Source of the DNA: Verrucomicrobiaceae bacterium
GTDB lineage: Bacteria; Verrucomicrobiota; Verrucomicrobiia; Verrucomicrobiales; Verrucomicrobiaceae
Reading direction: 5' to 3'
Assembly (NCBI GenBank): GCA_027484445.1
Contig: JAIXSY010000023.1
Location: forward strand, 62,001-126,000
Length of the DNA: 64,000 nucleotides
Shown: positions 17,989 through 26,800 of the stretch, one piece after another
Layout: every line of letters starts with the position of its first letter
Position numbering within the stretch: the first letter of the stretch is position 1
Notes under the pieces: generated by a model
What the model saw: the letters and a program-made list of their open reading frames with translations, nothing else
Databases searched by the model: none
Told to the model about the DNA's origin: nothing
Position numbers and translations under genes: made by a program

Positions 17989-20526
17989 ATGTCCGCCCCC
18001 CCCCGCCAGACTCCCGAGATTCGTGACCATGAGACGCTGCGTCTCATCGGACGTGGGGCGTATGGCGAGGTGTGGATGGCCCGCTCTGTGACAGGTGCCC
18101 TGCGGGCGGTGAAGGTGGTCTGGCGCGAGGACTACGATCACGCCGACTCCTTTGAGCGTGAGTTCGAGGCCATCAAACGCTATGAGCCCATCTCTCGTCG
18201 TCATCCGGGGCTCGTCCCGATCCTGCAGGTGGGCCGCAGCGACGCACAAGGCTTTTATTACTATGTCATGGAGCTGGCGGACGACCTGGAAACCGGCCGC
18301 GACATCTCTGCCGACTCCTACAAGCCACACACACTGGGGCTAGAAATGCGTCGGCACAAACAGCTGAAAGCCCAACGCTGCCTGGAGATCGGGGCCACAG
18401 TGGCCGAGGGGCTGCATCACCTGCATGGTCACAAGCTGATCCACCGTGACGTCAAACCCTCGAACCTGATTTTCATCGAAGGCCAGTGCCGTCTGGCTGA
18501 CATCGGGCTGGTCGCCCTGCTCGGGCAGCGCAGTTTTGTCGGCACAGAGGGTTTTGTCGCCCCAGAGGGTCCCGGCTCCGCAGCATCCGATATTTTTTCC
18601 CTCGGCATGGTGCTCTACGAGGCCAGCACAGGCAAAGATCGGCTCGACTTTCCCGACATCCCCTCCTGCAGCGACAGCGGCGATGATCTGGACTCCTGGC
18701 AGCGCCTGCACCGCGTGATCTGTACGGCCTGTGCTCCAAAGGCCAAGGACCGCTACGCGAGCGCACACGAGATGATGCTGGACCTGCGTGGACAGCCCCT
18801 GCCCTCGAATCGCCGTGCCGCGTGGCAATGGGCAGCAGCGGCCCTTTTCATCCTAGGCTCGGCGGTGGTCTTTGGCATGTGGTTGGCTAAGCGAGAGGCC
18901 ACGGGAGTGGCTGTGCAGGTGCAGCGCAATACCCCTGCCCTGCTCATCAAAACAACCCCGCCCGGCGCCCATGTGTATGCAGGTGAAGATGACCTCGGTG
19001 TCACCCCCATCGCCCTCAATCCTGAGGAAGGCCTGCCAGTGATCTACCAGTTGCGTTTGCCTGGCTACAAGCACCTGGAGATCGAGCACACCGCCAGCCG
19101 GGCCAAGCCGGCCGAATTTGACCTGACGCTAGAGGCGACCCGACTGCCGCAGATGGGAGAACGCTGGACCAATAGTCTCGGCATGGCCTTCAAACCTGCA
19201 CCAGGAGGGCATCTGTCCGTTCAGCCAGTCGAGATTCGGCACTTCAAGCGCTTCCTGGAGGCGACGGGGCGCTCCTTTGAGGGGCGCGTGGTTCGGGCCG
19301 GTCAGGGCAAAGACACCGCCTATTACGTGGTCGCCCCAGTGGGCGATTCAGAGGCGTTCCGTTTCTGGCTGACAGATCGGGATCGCGAGGCTGGCCTGCT
19401 GAGCCAGGAACATCATTACGAGGTGGAACCCTTCTACTATGTCGATTCCCCAGACTCAGCGGCAGAGGATATGCCGGAAGATCGCGAAAACGAAACCGCA
19501 AGCTCTTCAGGAGCAGAAGGCGCCGATTGGCAGGCCTTTCACCTGCGGCTGGAGCGCCAGACCTACGGCAGCGTGGTGATCCGCTCGATGCCTGAGAACG
19601 TGCGCGTTTTTCAGCATGAACAATTCCTGGGCTACACACCGCTAGAGCTACCCCGCGTGCGGAGCGGTTTGGTGGAGTATGATCTGCGTGAGGAAGGCTT
19701 CTCCGACATCATCCTGGATGGAGAAGTGCGTGCAGGCGAGCTGCTGGAGCTTTTTGCCGACATGCAGGCACGTCAGGCGGTGACCTTTGGCCGTGAATGG
19801 AAGGCCAACGGGCTGGGTGTCCGCTTTGTGCCCCTGACAGAAGCTGTGATGATCGCTGCGACAGAGACCCGTCGCCGCGACTACATCGAGTACACCAAGG
19901 CCACCAACAGCCGCCGCCCTGGCAACATGGATGTCGAGGGCAAAGGCGGCACTCAGCCCGTGGTCGGCGTGGATCGGGAAGAAGCCCGCGCCTTCTGCGC
20001 TTGGCTGACGGAACGTGAACGCAACGCAGGCCTCATCGGCCCAAAAGATGTCTATCGTCTGCCAACGGATGATGAGTGGAGCCGTGCCGTCGGCCTGCCC
20101 CTGGAGCGTGGCACTCGGCCTAACGAAAGAAATGGGCGCATTCGTGGCATTTACCCCTGGGGTTTTGATTGGCCACCACCGCCGAACACCGACAATCTCG
20201 CCGATGCTGCTGGGGCACGAAAAGCAAATCTGGAGGCCTTCATTCCCAACTACCATGACAAGTTCCCCCAGCTGGCACCTGCGGTTGCTTTTCCTCCGAA
20301 CGAACGCGGCATTCACTGCCTGGCTGGCAATGCCAGTGAATGGGTGGACACCGACTACGACGCCCCCAAGAATGGTGAGGACAAAACCGTGATGGCCACC
20401 GTGCGCGGAGGCAACTGGCGCAGCGCCTCGGCTGAAGAACTGCTCTCCTCCACCCGCACGCCTGTGCCAGCGGATACCCGACGGCCAACCATCGGCTTCA
20501 GAATCGTTTTGGAGCGGAGAAAATAA
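17989..20526 (+). CDS. Membrane-anchored Ser/Thr protein kinase with PEGA and FGE-like sensor modules
   Basis: 845 residues. A kinase domain occupies 1-270: glycine loop GRGAYGEV (21-28), ATP lysine K42 in AVKVV, catalytic loop HRDVKPSN (152-159), metal-binding DIG at 171-173 in place of DFG, and APE at 191-193. All essential residues are present, so it is likely active. One TM helix (about 279-299) exports the rest: PEGA domain about 317-380, an FGE/SUMF1-like fragment about 385-475, a second PEGA about 525-590, and a full FGE-like module about 595-843 (YRLPTDDEWSRA, LAGNASEWVDT, VRGGNWRSAS). The cysteines that make true formylglycine-generating enzymes catalytic are absent after RGGNW, so this module probably binds rather than oxidises. 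It lies 104 bp after pstA on the same strand; a link to phosphate sensing is speculation. Confidence 0.88.
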   Translation: MSAPPRQTPEIRDHETLRLIGRGAYGEVWMARSVTGALRAVKVVWREDYDHADSFEREFEAIKRYEPISRRHPGLVPILQVGRSDAQGFYYYVMELADDLETGRDISADSYKPHTLGLEMRRHKQLKAQRCLEIGATVAEGLHHLHGHKLIHRDVKPSNLIFIEGQCRLADIGLVALLGQRSFVGTEGFVAPEGPGSAASDIFSLGMVLYEASTGKDRLDFPDIPSCSDSGDDLDSWQRLHRVICTACAPKAKDRYASAHEMMLDLRGQPLPSNRRAAWQWAAAALFILGSAVVFGMWLAKREATGVAVQVQRNTPALLIKTTPPGAHVYAGEDDLGVTPIALNPEEGLPVIYQLRLPGYKHLEIEHTASRAKPAEFDLTLEATRLPQMGERWTNSLGMAFKPAPGGHLSVQPVEIRHFKRFLEATGRSFEGRVVRAGQGKDTAYYVVAPVGDSEAFRFWLTDRDREAGLLSQEHHYEVEPFYYVDSPDSAAEDMPEDRENETASSSGAEGADWQAFHLRLERQTYGSVVIRSMPENVRVFQHEQFLGYTPLELPRVRSGLVEYDLREEGFSDIILDGEVRAGELLELFADMQARQAVTFGREWKANGLGVRFVPLTEAVMIAATETRRRDYIEYTKATNSRRPGNMDVEGKGGTQPVVGVDREEARAFCAWLTERERNAGLIGPKDVYRLPTDDEWSRAVGLPLERGTRPNERNGRIRGIYPWGFDWPPPPNTDNLADAAGARKANLEAFIPNYHDKFPQLAPAVAFPPNERGIHCLAGNASEWVDTDYDAPKNGEDKTVMATVRGGNWRSASAEELLSSTRTPVPADTRRPTIGFRIVLERRK

Positions 20527-20620
20527 GCCAAGCGCGGATGATCCACGGCAGCTCCTTCCCGCAGCGATCACCCGTGGCTTTTCACTTTTCGTTTCGTGTT
20601 TCTGCTGTTTGCGTGGCGGC

Positions 20621-21328
20621 ATGACTACCGCGCCACGCATCGATCCCGCCCTGAGCCGGGCAGAGCTCAAGCAGCTCCAGCCCCTAGGTCATCACCTCTC
20701 CCTCTGGGCCGAAGCTTCTCAGCGCCTTTTGGATCGTCTCGATGCAGGCCGTCTTCCCCCCACTCTGTCGCCTTGGCTTCAAGACTGGCGACCTTCGACG
20801 ATCCCCCGCGCGATGCCACCAGGAGACCTGCTCAGCCTCACCCTTCGGGAAAGCCCCCAAGGTTGGCAACTCGCCCCAGATCAAGCAGATTGGCTTGGCG
20901 ATGCTTGGTGGCGAGCATGGTTGCATCTGCCTGCTCTGCGTTCTTTCTGGGCCACGGCGCTACGCGCGAACCACCTCATGGCCCTGCTGGCTCAAGTTCC
21001 CCATACTTGGTGCATGGACCCTCAGCCCCTGCCTCCAGGTAGCATTTTGCCTCAGCTGAATCTCGCGGCTTGGTCGGATCTCGCGGGTCAGATTGCCCAG
21101 GGACGCACTTTCTGCCTACAGACACGTGCGCAAACCCAAGCGCTGCGGGCTGAGCTATCCCAAGGGACCCTTCAGCAGGCCATCGCCCAAGCGCTCAGCC
21201 ACTCTGGATCGGTCTTGACGGAGACCTTTGTCGGCATGCGCCAGCTCCAAGCCACCTATGCCCACCATGAGCAAAAGATCAGCCTGCATTCCGCACAGAT
21301 TTTAGCTCAGGACTCTGGGCCACGCTAA
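20621..21328 (+). CDS. Conserved-looking hypothetical protein, Trp/Leu/Gln-rich
   Basis: 235 residues from ATG 20621 (MTTAPRIDPALSRAELKQL); a TTG at 20609 would add four residues. I do not recognise a family. It is soluble, with no signal peptide or TM, and rich in Leu, Ala, Gln, Trp and Pro. Trp clusters (DWRPSTIP, DQADWLGDAWWRAWLHL) suggest a folded helical protein. The last 60 residues are helical and Gln-rich. It lies between the kinase gene and an OmpA-type gene on the same strand, so it may share their transcript. Coding support is the long open frame and normal codon use; the function is unknown. Confidence 0.6.
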   Translation: MTTAPRIDPALSRAELKQLQPLGHHLSLWAEASQRLLDRLDAGRLPPTLSPWLQDWRPSTIPRAMPPGDLLSLTLRESPQGWQLAPDQADWLGDAWWRAWLHLPALRSFWATALRANHLMALLAQVPHTWCMDPQPLPPGSILPQLNLAAWSDLAGQIAQGRTFCLQTRAQTQALRAELSQGTLQQAIAQALSHSGSVLTETFVGMRQLQATYAHHEQKISLHSAQILAQDSGPR

Positions 21329-21435
21329 GTCTTGAGGCTGACCCGAGTAGAAATCTCCCACCAAAGCTGGAAAGCGGCTTGGACATCGCTGCCAGGGCAT
21401 GGCATTCTAGCTGCTCATCCTCAGCCTGCTCCAAA

Positions 21436-22920
21436 ATGCTGATCTCCCGACTCCCCTCCTCGCCTCGAACGATTTTCCGTGAATCGGGACGTGCCGTTCC
21501 ACTGCTTTTGGTTGCCCTGGCACTGCTGATTTCAGCCTTGGTGTTCTTCTTCGTCACCAAGCCGAAGATGGAACAAGCTGCGCAGCCTCATGAAGCGAAA
21601 AGTTCTGAGCCAGAATCATCTAGCACGGCACTCGTGGCGGGAACTGCCCCCAAGGCAACCATGCCGTCCACGCCACCTGCTGAGGTACCTGCCCCACCGC
21701 CCCCCGCACCACCACCTCCTTCTTTCGGTTTTGCTCGCCCACTTGATTTGGGCAAAGACATGGCCCGCAGTCTCGCTGCAGGTGATTTTGCTCGCGCTGG
21801 AAGTTTGCTCGCTGCCAATGACCCAAGCCAAGCCAGCGCAGCAGCCGCGACACTCGAGAAAATGATCAAGGGGCTGAGTGCCACCATCGGCGCGGAAGAC
21901 AAGGTGGAAATCCTCGGCGTGGTGGAAAACAAAACACGTCTCGCACTGCCACTCAGCTTGCCAGGCAACAACAGCCCTCTTCGCCTGCAAATTGATGTCG
22001 AGCGCGATGAACGCATGGGCTGGAAAGTCACCAAGGTAGAATTGCCAAAGGAACTTGCGAGTATCCTGCCGACATCGCCCACCATGGCCGCCACCAGCCC
22101 TGCCATGGCGAACGTTGCTGAGCCCTTACCTTCACCTGCAGCACCTACCCAATCGCCGCTTTTCACCATCTCTGCTGGCGATGATGCCCTGGCCTTCGGC
22201 AGTGATTTTGTCCGTGCTCTGCTTCGGCATGACTTCGCCGAAGCCCGCAAATTTGTCGATGAAGCCAAGGTGCCCGCCGAGCGCCTCGCGGGTCTGTGCA
22301 TCGTCTTTGAAGAAGGTCAGTATGAGTTCAAACCTACCAAACCGCTCATCATCACAGTGGCCAATCCAGAAGTGTCCTGGGTCATTGCCCAGGTGCAGTC
22401 CCCTGCCCTTCAGCAGAGCACCGAGTTTGGCCTGGAATTGCAACGCGCTGGCACAGATCGCCCCTGGCGGGTGGTCGGGCTTAACCTTTCGGAGATTCTG
22501 GGGTCCTTTGCTTCCAGTGCTGCGAAACTCGGCGTGCCCTACACCCCCATTGTGAAAAATCCCTCCGGTGGTGAATCTCTTGCGCTCTACTTTGAATACG
22601 ACCAGGCCCAGCTCCATCCTCGCGCCCAGAAACAACTCGAGATCGTGGCCGGCCTGTTGAAATCCGATCCAGGCAAAAAGCTCCACATCGCAGGTCATAC
22701 TGATGCCAAAGGCACCGATGACTACAACCTGCGACTCTCCAGCATGAGGGCCGATACCGTGAAGCAACAACTCACGGCACTCGGCGTTTCTGAAGCCCAG
22801 ATCATCACCAAAGGCCTCGGAAAAGCCCAGCCCTTGAGCCCAAACAAAAAAGCGGATGGCACCGATGATCCTGAAGGCCGCTCCAAAAATCGACGGGCTG
22901 AAATCTTCTTGGATTTCTAA
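21436..22920 (+). CDS. OmpA-family peptidoglycan-binding protein with N-terminal membrane anchor
   Basis: 494 residues from ATG 21436 (MLISRLPSSPRTIF); the frame runs upstream to 21379, but that part (MDIAARAWHSSCSSSACSK) does not look like an N-terminus. A TM anchor AVPLLLVALALLISALVFFFV sits at about 22-42. A Pro/Ala-rich linker, two related alpha/beta repeats of about 100 residues (MARSLAAGDFARAGSLL... and FVRALLRHDFAEARKFV...), and a C-terminal OmpA domain (about 385-494) follow. The OmpA domain shows LYFEYDQAQLHPRAQKQLEIVA, IAGHTDAKGTDDYNLRLSSMRADTVKQQL and GRSKNRRAEIFLDF, including the Asp and Arg that hold diaminopimelate. It is expected to tether the inner membrane to peptidoglycan. 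Confidence 0.88.
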   Translation: MLISRLPSSPRTIFRESGRAVPLLLVALALLISALVFFFVTKPKMEQAAQPHEAKSSEPESSSTALVAGTAPKATMPSTPPAEVPAPPPPAPPPPSFGFARPLDLGKDMARSLAAGDFARAGSLLAANDPSQASAAAATLEKMIKGLSATIGAEDKVEILGVVENKTRLALPLSLPGNNSPLRLQIDVERDERMGWKVTKVELPKELASILPTSPTMAATSPAMANVAEPLPSPAAPTQSPLFTISAGDDALAFGSDFVRALLRHDFAEARKFVDEAKVPAERLAGLCIVFEEGQYEFKPTKPLIITVANPEVSWVIAQVQSPALQQSTEFGLELQRAGTDRPWRVVGLNLSEILGSFASSAAKLGVPYTPIVKNPSGGESLALYFEYDQAQLHPRAQKQLEIVAGLLKSDPGKKLHIAGHTDAKGTDDYNLRLSSMRADTVKQQLTALGVSEAQIITKGLGKAQPLSPNKKADGTDDPEGRSKNRRAEIFLDF

Positions 22921-22994
22921 GCCTATGATTTGAAGTCGAAATCAGTCCGCCAGCCCGGAGCGTCTCACTTTCAAACCCACAAGCACAAGCAGGC

Positions 22995-23564
22995 TCACTG
23001 TGCTGAATCGCGAGCTTGCTGCTGACTGGCTGCATCCAGCTTGCTCAGAGGGTAAGGCACTTCCTTGCCATTCATCGGCATGCGCAAGATCACTTGGTCA
23101 CCCTCTAGCCGCACAAATCCGGCTTTGATCTTTTTTCCCTCAAAGTTGATCCAGGTCATGATGGGAGGCAGTCCAGGCTTCGCTTTGCCTTTGTTCTCTG
23201 CTCCGGTCATGGTGCCTTTGCCCTCCAACGACGCACCTTGGGTGATCCACTCTCGGATTTTTTCCACGTCCGCACTCGGCACATTGTCGTTCGGAGGCAT
23301 GTGGGCCTCGTGGTTGGCGTCAGCGATGACAACGAAGAAATGACTTTCAGCCGGATTGCCTGGTACAATCGCACCCTTGGGATTGATGTCGAGCTTCAAG
23401 GTCTCCAAGTCATCAAACACATAACCTGCCTTCTTTTTCTTCATCTTCTCGCTGTGGCACTCATAGCAGTGCTTTTCCAAAATCGGCACAATGTCCTTCT
23501 GAAAATCAGCTGCCGTGGCAGCGAGAGGAGCGAGAAACCAAGGTAAAAAGCGACAAATCATCAT
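22995..23564 (-). CDS. Secreted PSCyt1-type cytochrome c with SHD1-like C-terminus
   Basis: 189 residues from ATG 23564, giving signal peptide MMICRFLPWFLAPLAATA; 14 further upstream codons look non-native. After ADFQKDIVPILEKHC comes the haem-attachment motif CYECH (C33, C36, H37), then GNPAESHFFVVI, MPPNDN (a likely methionine ligand region) and IREWITQGA. This is the planctomycete cytochrome C (PSCyt1) pattern, common in Planctomycetota and Verrucomicrobiota. The last 55 residues (TWINFEGKKIKAGFVRLEGD, VPYPLSKLDAASQ) resemble the SHD1 domain often attached to such proteins. Most PSCyt1 domains sit in much larger PSD1-type proteins; this is a short stand-alone version. The redox partner is unknown. 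It is convergent with the OmpA-type gene. Confidence 0.82.
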   Translation of the reverse strand: MMICRFLPWFLAPLAATAADFQKDIVPILEKHCYECHSEKMKKKKAGYVFDDLETLKLDINPKGAIVPGNPAESHFFVVIADANHEAHMPPNDNVPSADVEKIREWITQGASLEGKGTMTGAENKGKAKPGLPPIMTWINFEGKKIKAGFVRLEGDQVILRMPMNGKEVPYPLSKLDAASQQQARDSAQ

Positions 23565-23740
23565 AAAATCAGTGGGGGGCGTTCCCTCAAACGCAAGAAA
23601 GCACAACTCCTTAGATTTTGCGAATCACTCGGCCCATCTTGCTTTGAAAAACAGTCGAGCTTCATGAGCGTGACTCGTCGATTTGAGCTTCACCAGTCTG
23701 CCTTCGAGCCTCCAGATCAGGCAACCCATCGGCTCCACCC

Positions 23741-23778
23741 AAAAGAAAAAAGCGCCTCAGTGAATCCACTGAGGCGCT
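23741..23778 (-). terminator. Rho-independent terminator of the giant PEP-CTERM gene
   Basis: A perfect 12-bp stem AGCGCCTCAGTG (23751-23762) / CACTGAGGCGCT (23767-23778) with a 4-nt loop. On the minus strand it is followed by TTTTTTCTTTT, about 45 bp after the stop codon. Confidence 0.92.
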
Positions 23779-23822
23779 GGGTTGAATGAGCGTTAGAAGC
23801 AAGCTGCGTGAGCCACGAAGTG

Positions 23823-26800
23823 TTAGAAGCCCTGGCGACGACGACGGAAGAAGCAGAGCATCAAGCCCAGCCAGACCAGCAAAGCGCGGCCAGGTTCTGG
23901 AACAATGCTGATGGTTCCCAAGGTGTAGAGTTGGCTCACATCCCAGGAAAGATTGAAGCTGCTCAAATCAGGCAGGTTGGTGAAGTTACCATCCAAAGTA
24001 GGCAGGTTGGTGAAGGTTCCTGTCACGCCACCGGTCAGGTTCCCCCAATCGAAGAGCTTCCAGGAGGTGCCCGCTACCCAGCTATTGTCGGGTGCCACAG
24101 AGGAAGTCACGCGCAGGTTCGAACCAGCACCGATTGAGAAACCATTCGTCCCGCTGACGACCAGCATGTCGTTCGTTGTCGAAGCATTCAAGCTGCCTGA
24201 GTCGTAACCGCCGAAGAGATCGAAAAAGATATCTCCATTCAAGCTGGTGGTGCCCGTTCCAGAAGTTGTCAGACTGATTTGGCTACCAGCAATGTCCAAG
24301 CTGTTGCCGACATTCACAGACCCACCAAAAGTGATGTTGTTGTTCAACGACGCCAGAATGCTTCCAGCTCCGGTCACCAAAGTGCTGGCTGCACTGGTGA
24401 AAGCACCAGAACCAGTCGCAGAACCTGATGTATTGGCCAGCGTAACTGTGCCTGAGGTGACGTTCGTGCCACCCGTGTAGGCATTGCCATTGCCCATGAC
24501 CAAAACACCTGCGGTCGATTTGGTCAAAGCACCACCCCCATTGAGTTGAGCCAGATTGGAAAGCGTTCCCGACTGCACTGCAAAAGTGATCGGAGCGGCG
24601 CTGGTGCCGATGCTGAACCCACCCATGTTGAGAGTGGCTCCGTTGAGGGTAACGGTGGCAGTTTCTGTCCCTGCACCGCCCTGACGGATGACATTGCCGG
24701 CAAGGGTCACCGTGCCGCCCGTGAGGTTGATGTTGGAGGTCGAGGTCCGGCCCGTTCCAGCGTTGGCCATGTTGATGGCCGTGCCAGTGCCCGTTCCAAG
24801 GGTGACATTGCCACCGGTAACGTTGAGATCCGCCGTCACCGTGCCGCCAGCACTGGTGTTCACGGCCATAGTGAGAGTGCCGATGGTCGCTGTGGGAATG
24901 CCGAGAGCGGCGCTATCGCCCAAATTCAACGTCGCTGAGGCACCACCCGTTCCCACACCCGTCCGGGTACCCATGTTGAGGGTGGTGACGTCCAGCGTAC
25001 CTTGATTGAAGCTCAAGATGGCTGTGGCCAGACCCGTACCGTTGGAGCGGGTCGCCATGGTGAGCGTGCCCACCAGGAGGTCGGCCGTGTGGCCCGACAA
25101 GTCCAGCGTGGCAGCCATGTCGGCAGCCGTGCTGCCCGTGGTGTTGACCATATTGAGCGTTGCACGGCCAGTGCCGTTGGCAGCGCGGACCGTGAGCGTG
25201 CCGGTGGTGTCGGCTGAATCAAACACCACGGCCCCACTGGAGCGGATGCCGGCTCCGGCCGAGCCAATGTTGAAGGTGTCCACATTCAGTGCGTTGCTGC
25301 CGCTGCCCAAGGTGAGCGTGTGTAGATTGCTACCTCCCGTGGAATCACCGATCCGAATCGAAGCCGCTGTGATGTTATTATTCACAGCCAACCTGAAGGT
25401 AGAACTGCTGTTGCCTACGCCCGTATTAGGATCACCGAGACGAAGAGTGCCCGTGCCCAGATTTGCAGTGAAATTGTCAATACCACTGAAGTCAACATCG
25501 ACCCGATTTTCATTATCCACGGTAGCAGCGCCGATCAAGAAGTTGCCGTTGTTGCTGTTCACTAAAATGTTACCACCACCATTGGCAATAAGATTGGTGT
25601 CGCTCTCATTTGCATTAACGCCAATCGAGATAGGACCATTAATCGTCAGGGTGTTACCGCTGTCTACAATGATAACATTGTTGACTGTATTGCTATTGGT
25701 TTGCACGACTAGCGAGCCAATGACTTGATTGAACCCATTCAAATCAAGAACACCCGCTGTAGTCCCAGTTCCAAGGCGCACAGCCGTCGTCACGGGCAAA
25801 GCATTGTTTGCACCGATCATCAAGGTTCCTTCATCAATTTGGGTGGCTCCGGTGTAGGTGTTGTCGGCATTGATCTGCCAGATGTTGGCATCCGCTTTGT
25901 TTAACGTCAGTACCCCGCCCAATTCCGAGAGCTGGCCAATCTGGTTGACAATACCGGATGCGGAGGAACCGCGAAGAGTGAGAGTCTTGTTCCCGGCATT
26001 CTCAAAGCGCACACCACCCGTGAGCAGCAAGGCACCCGAACCATCGGCATCGAGGGTCACGCCTCCGGTGGTTCCCTGCATGCCGATGATGCGGTTCGAG
26101 CTGTTCCCGGCACCTGTGTATTGCAGCGTGGCGGCCGTCGTGCTGATCCCCATGCGGATGATGCCCGCCTCCACAGTGGCCGGAGCGCCCAGGGCGCTGG
26201 CACCTCCACCGACATTACCGATGGTGTTAAAGGAAAGAGTGCCCGCCTGGATCTCTGTGGTGCCCGTGTAGGTGTTAGCTCCCGCCAGGGTCAGAAGGTT
26301 GGCCTGAGCCTTGAACAGACCACCCGCACCCGCCAGCACCGCGCTGACGCTGGTATCGCCCGTGTGGTTGAAGACATAGCCGCCGGTGGCGTTGATGGTG
26401 CCGGTGCCGGTGATTTGCGGGCTGGCTCCACTGGTGGACACCAGCGCGTGGCTGATGCTGCTGGTGCCAAGCGCCAGAGTAGCGCCGCCGCCAATGGTGA
26501 GGTTGCCGCCCACACCCGTTGCATTGCTGACGCCAACCGTGAGCGTTCCTCCGGCGACGGTGGTGCCGCCGCTGAAGCTGGCAGCCGCATTCAACGTCAG
26601 GTTGCCCGCACCGGTCTTGGTGAAGCCACCCACCCCAGAGCCGAGGGTATTGGCTAGCGTTAAATCATTTCCGTTGGTGTCCAGCGTGCCACCACCATTC
26701 AGGAAAGTAATCGTGCGTGTGCTAAGATCTTCGTTGAAACCTGTGGCAAGACGGAGAGCTCCCCCAGCGAAGAACAAAGCGCCACTGTTACCGCCGATGT

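Noticed and set aside
20540..20590. Weak hairpin CCACGG...CCGTGG after the kinase gene
   Set aside because: Only 6 bp of stem around a long loop, with a broken T-run; too weak to call.
19648..20670. 340-codon minus-strand frame over the kinase gene
   Set aside because: Shadow frame without domain signature; the plus frame has complete FGE and PEGA motifs.
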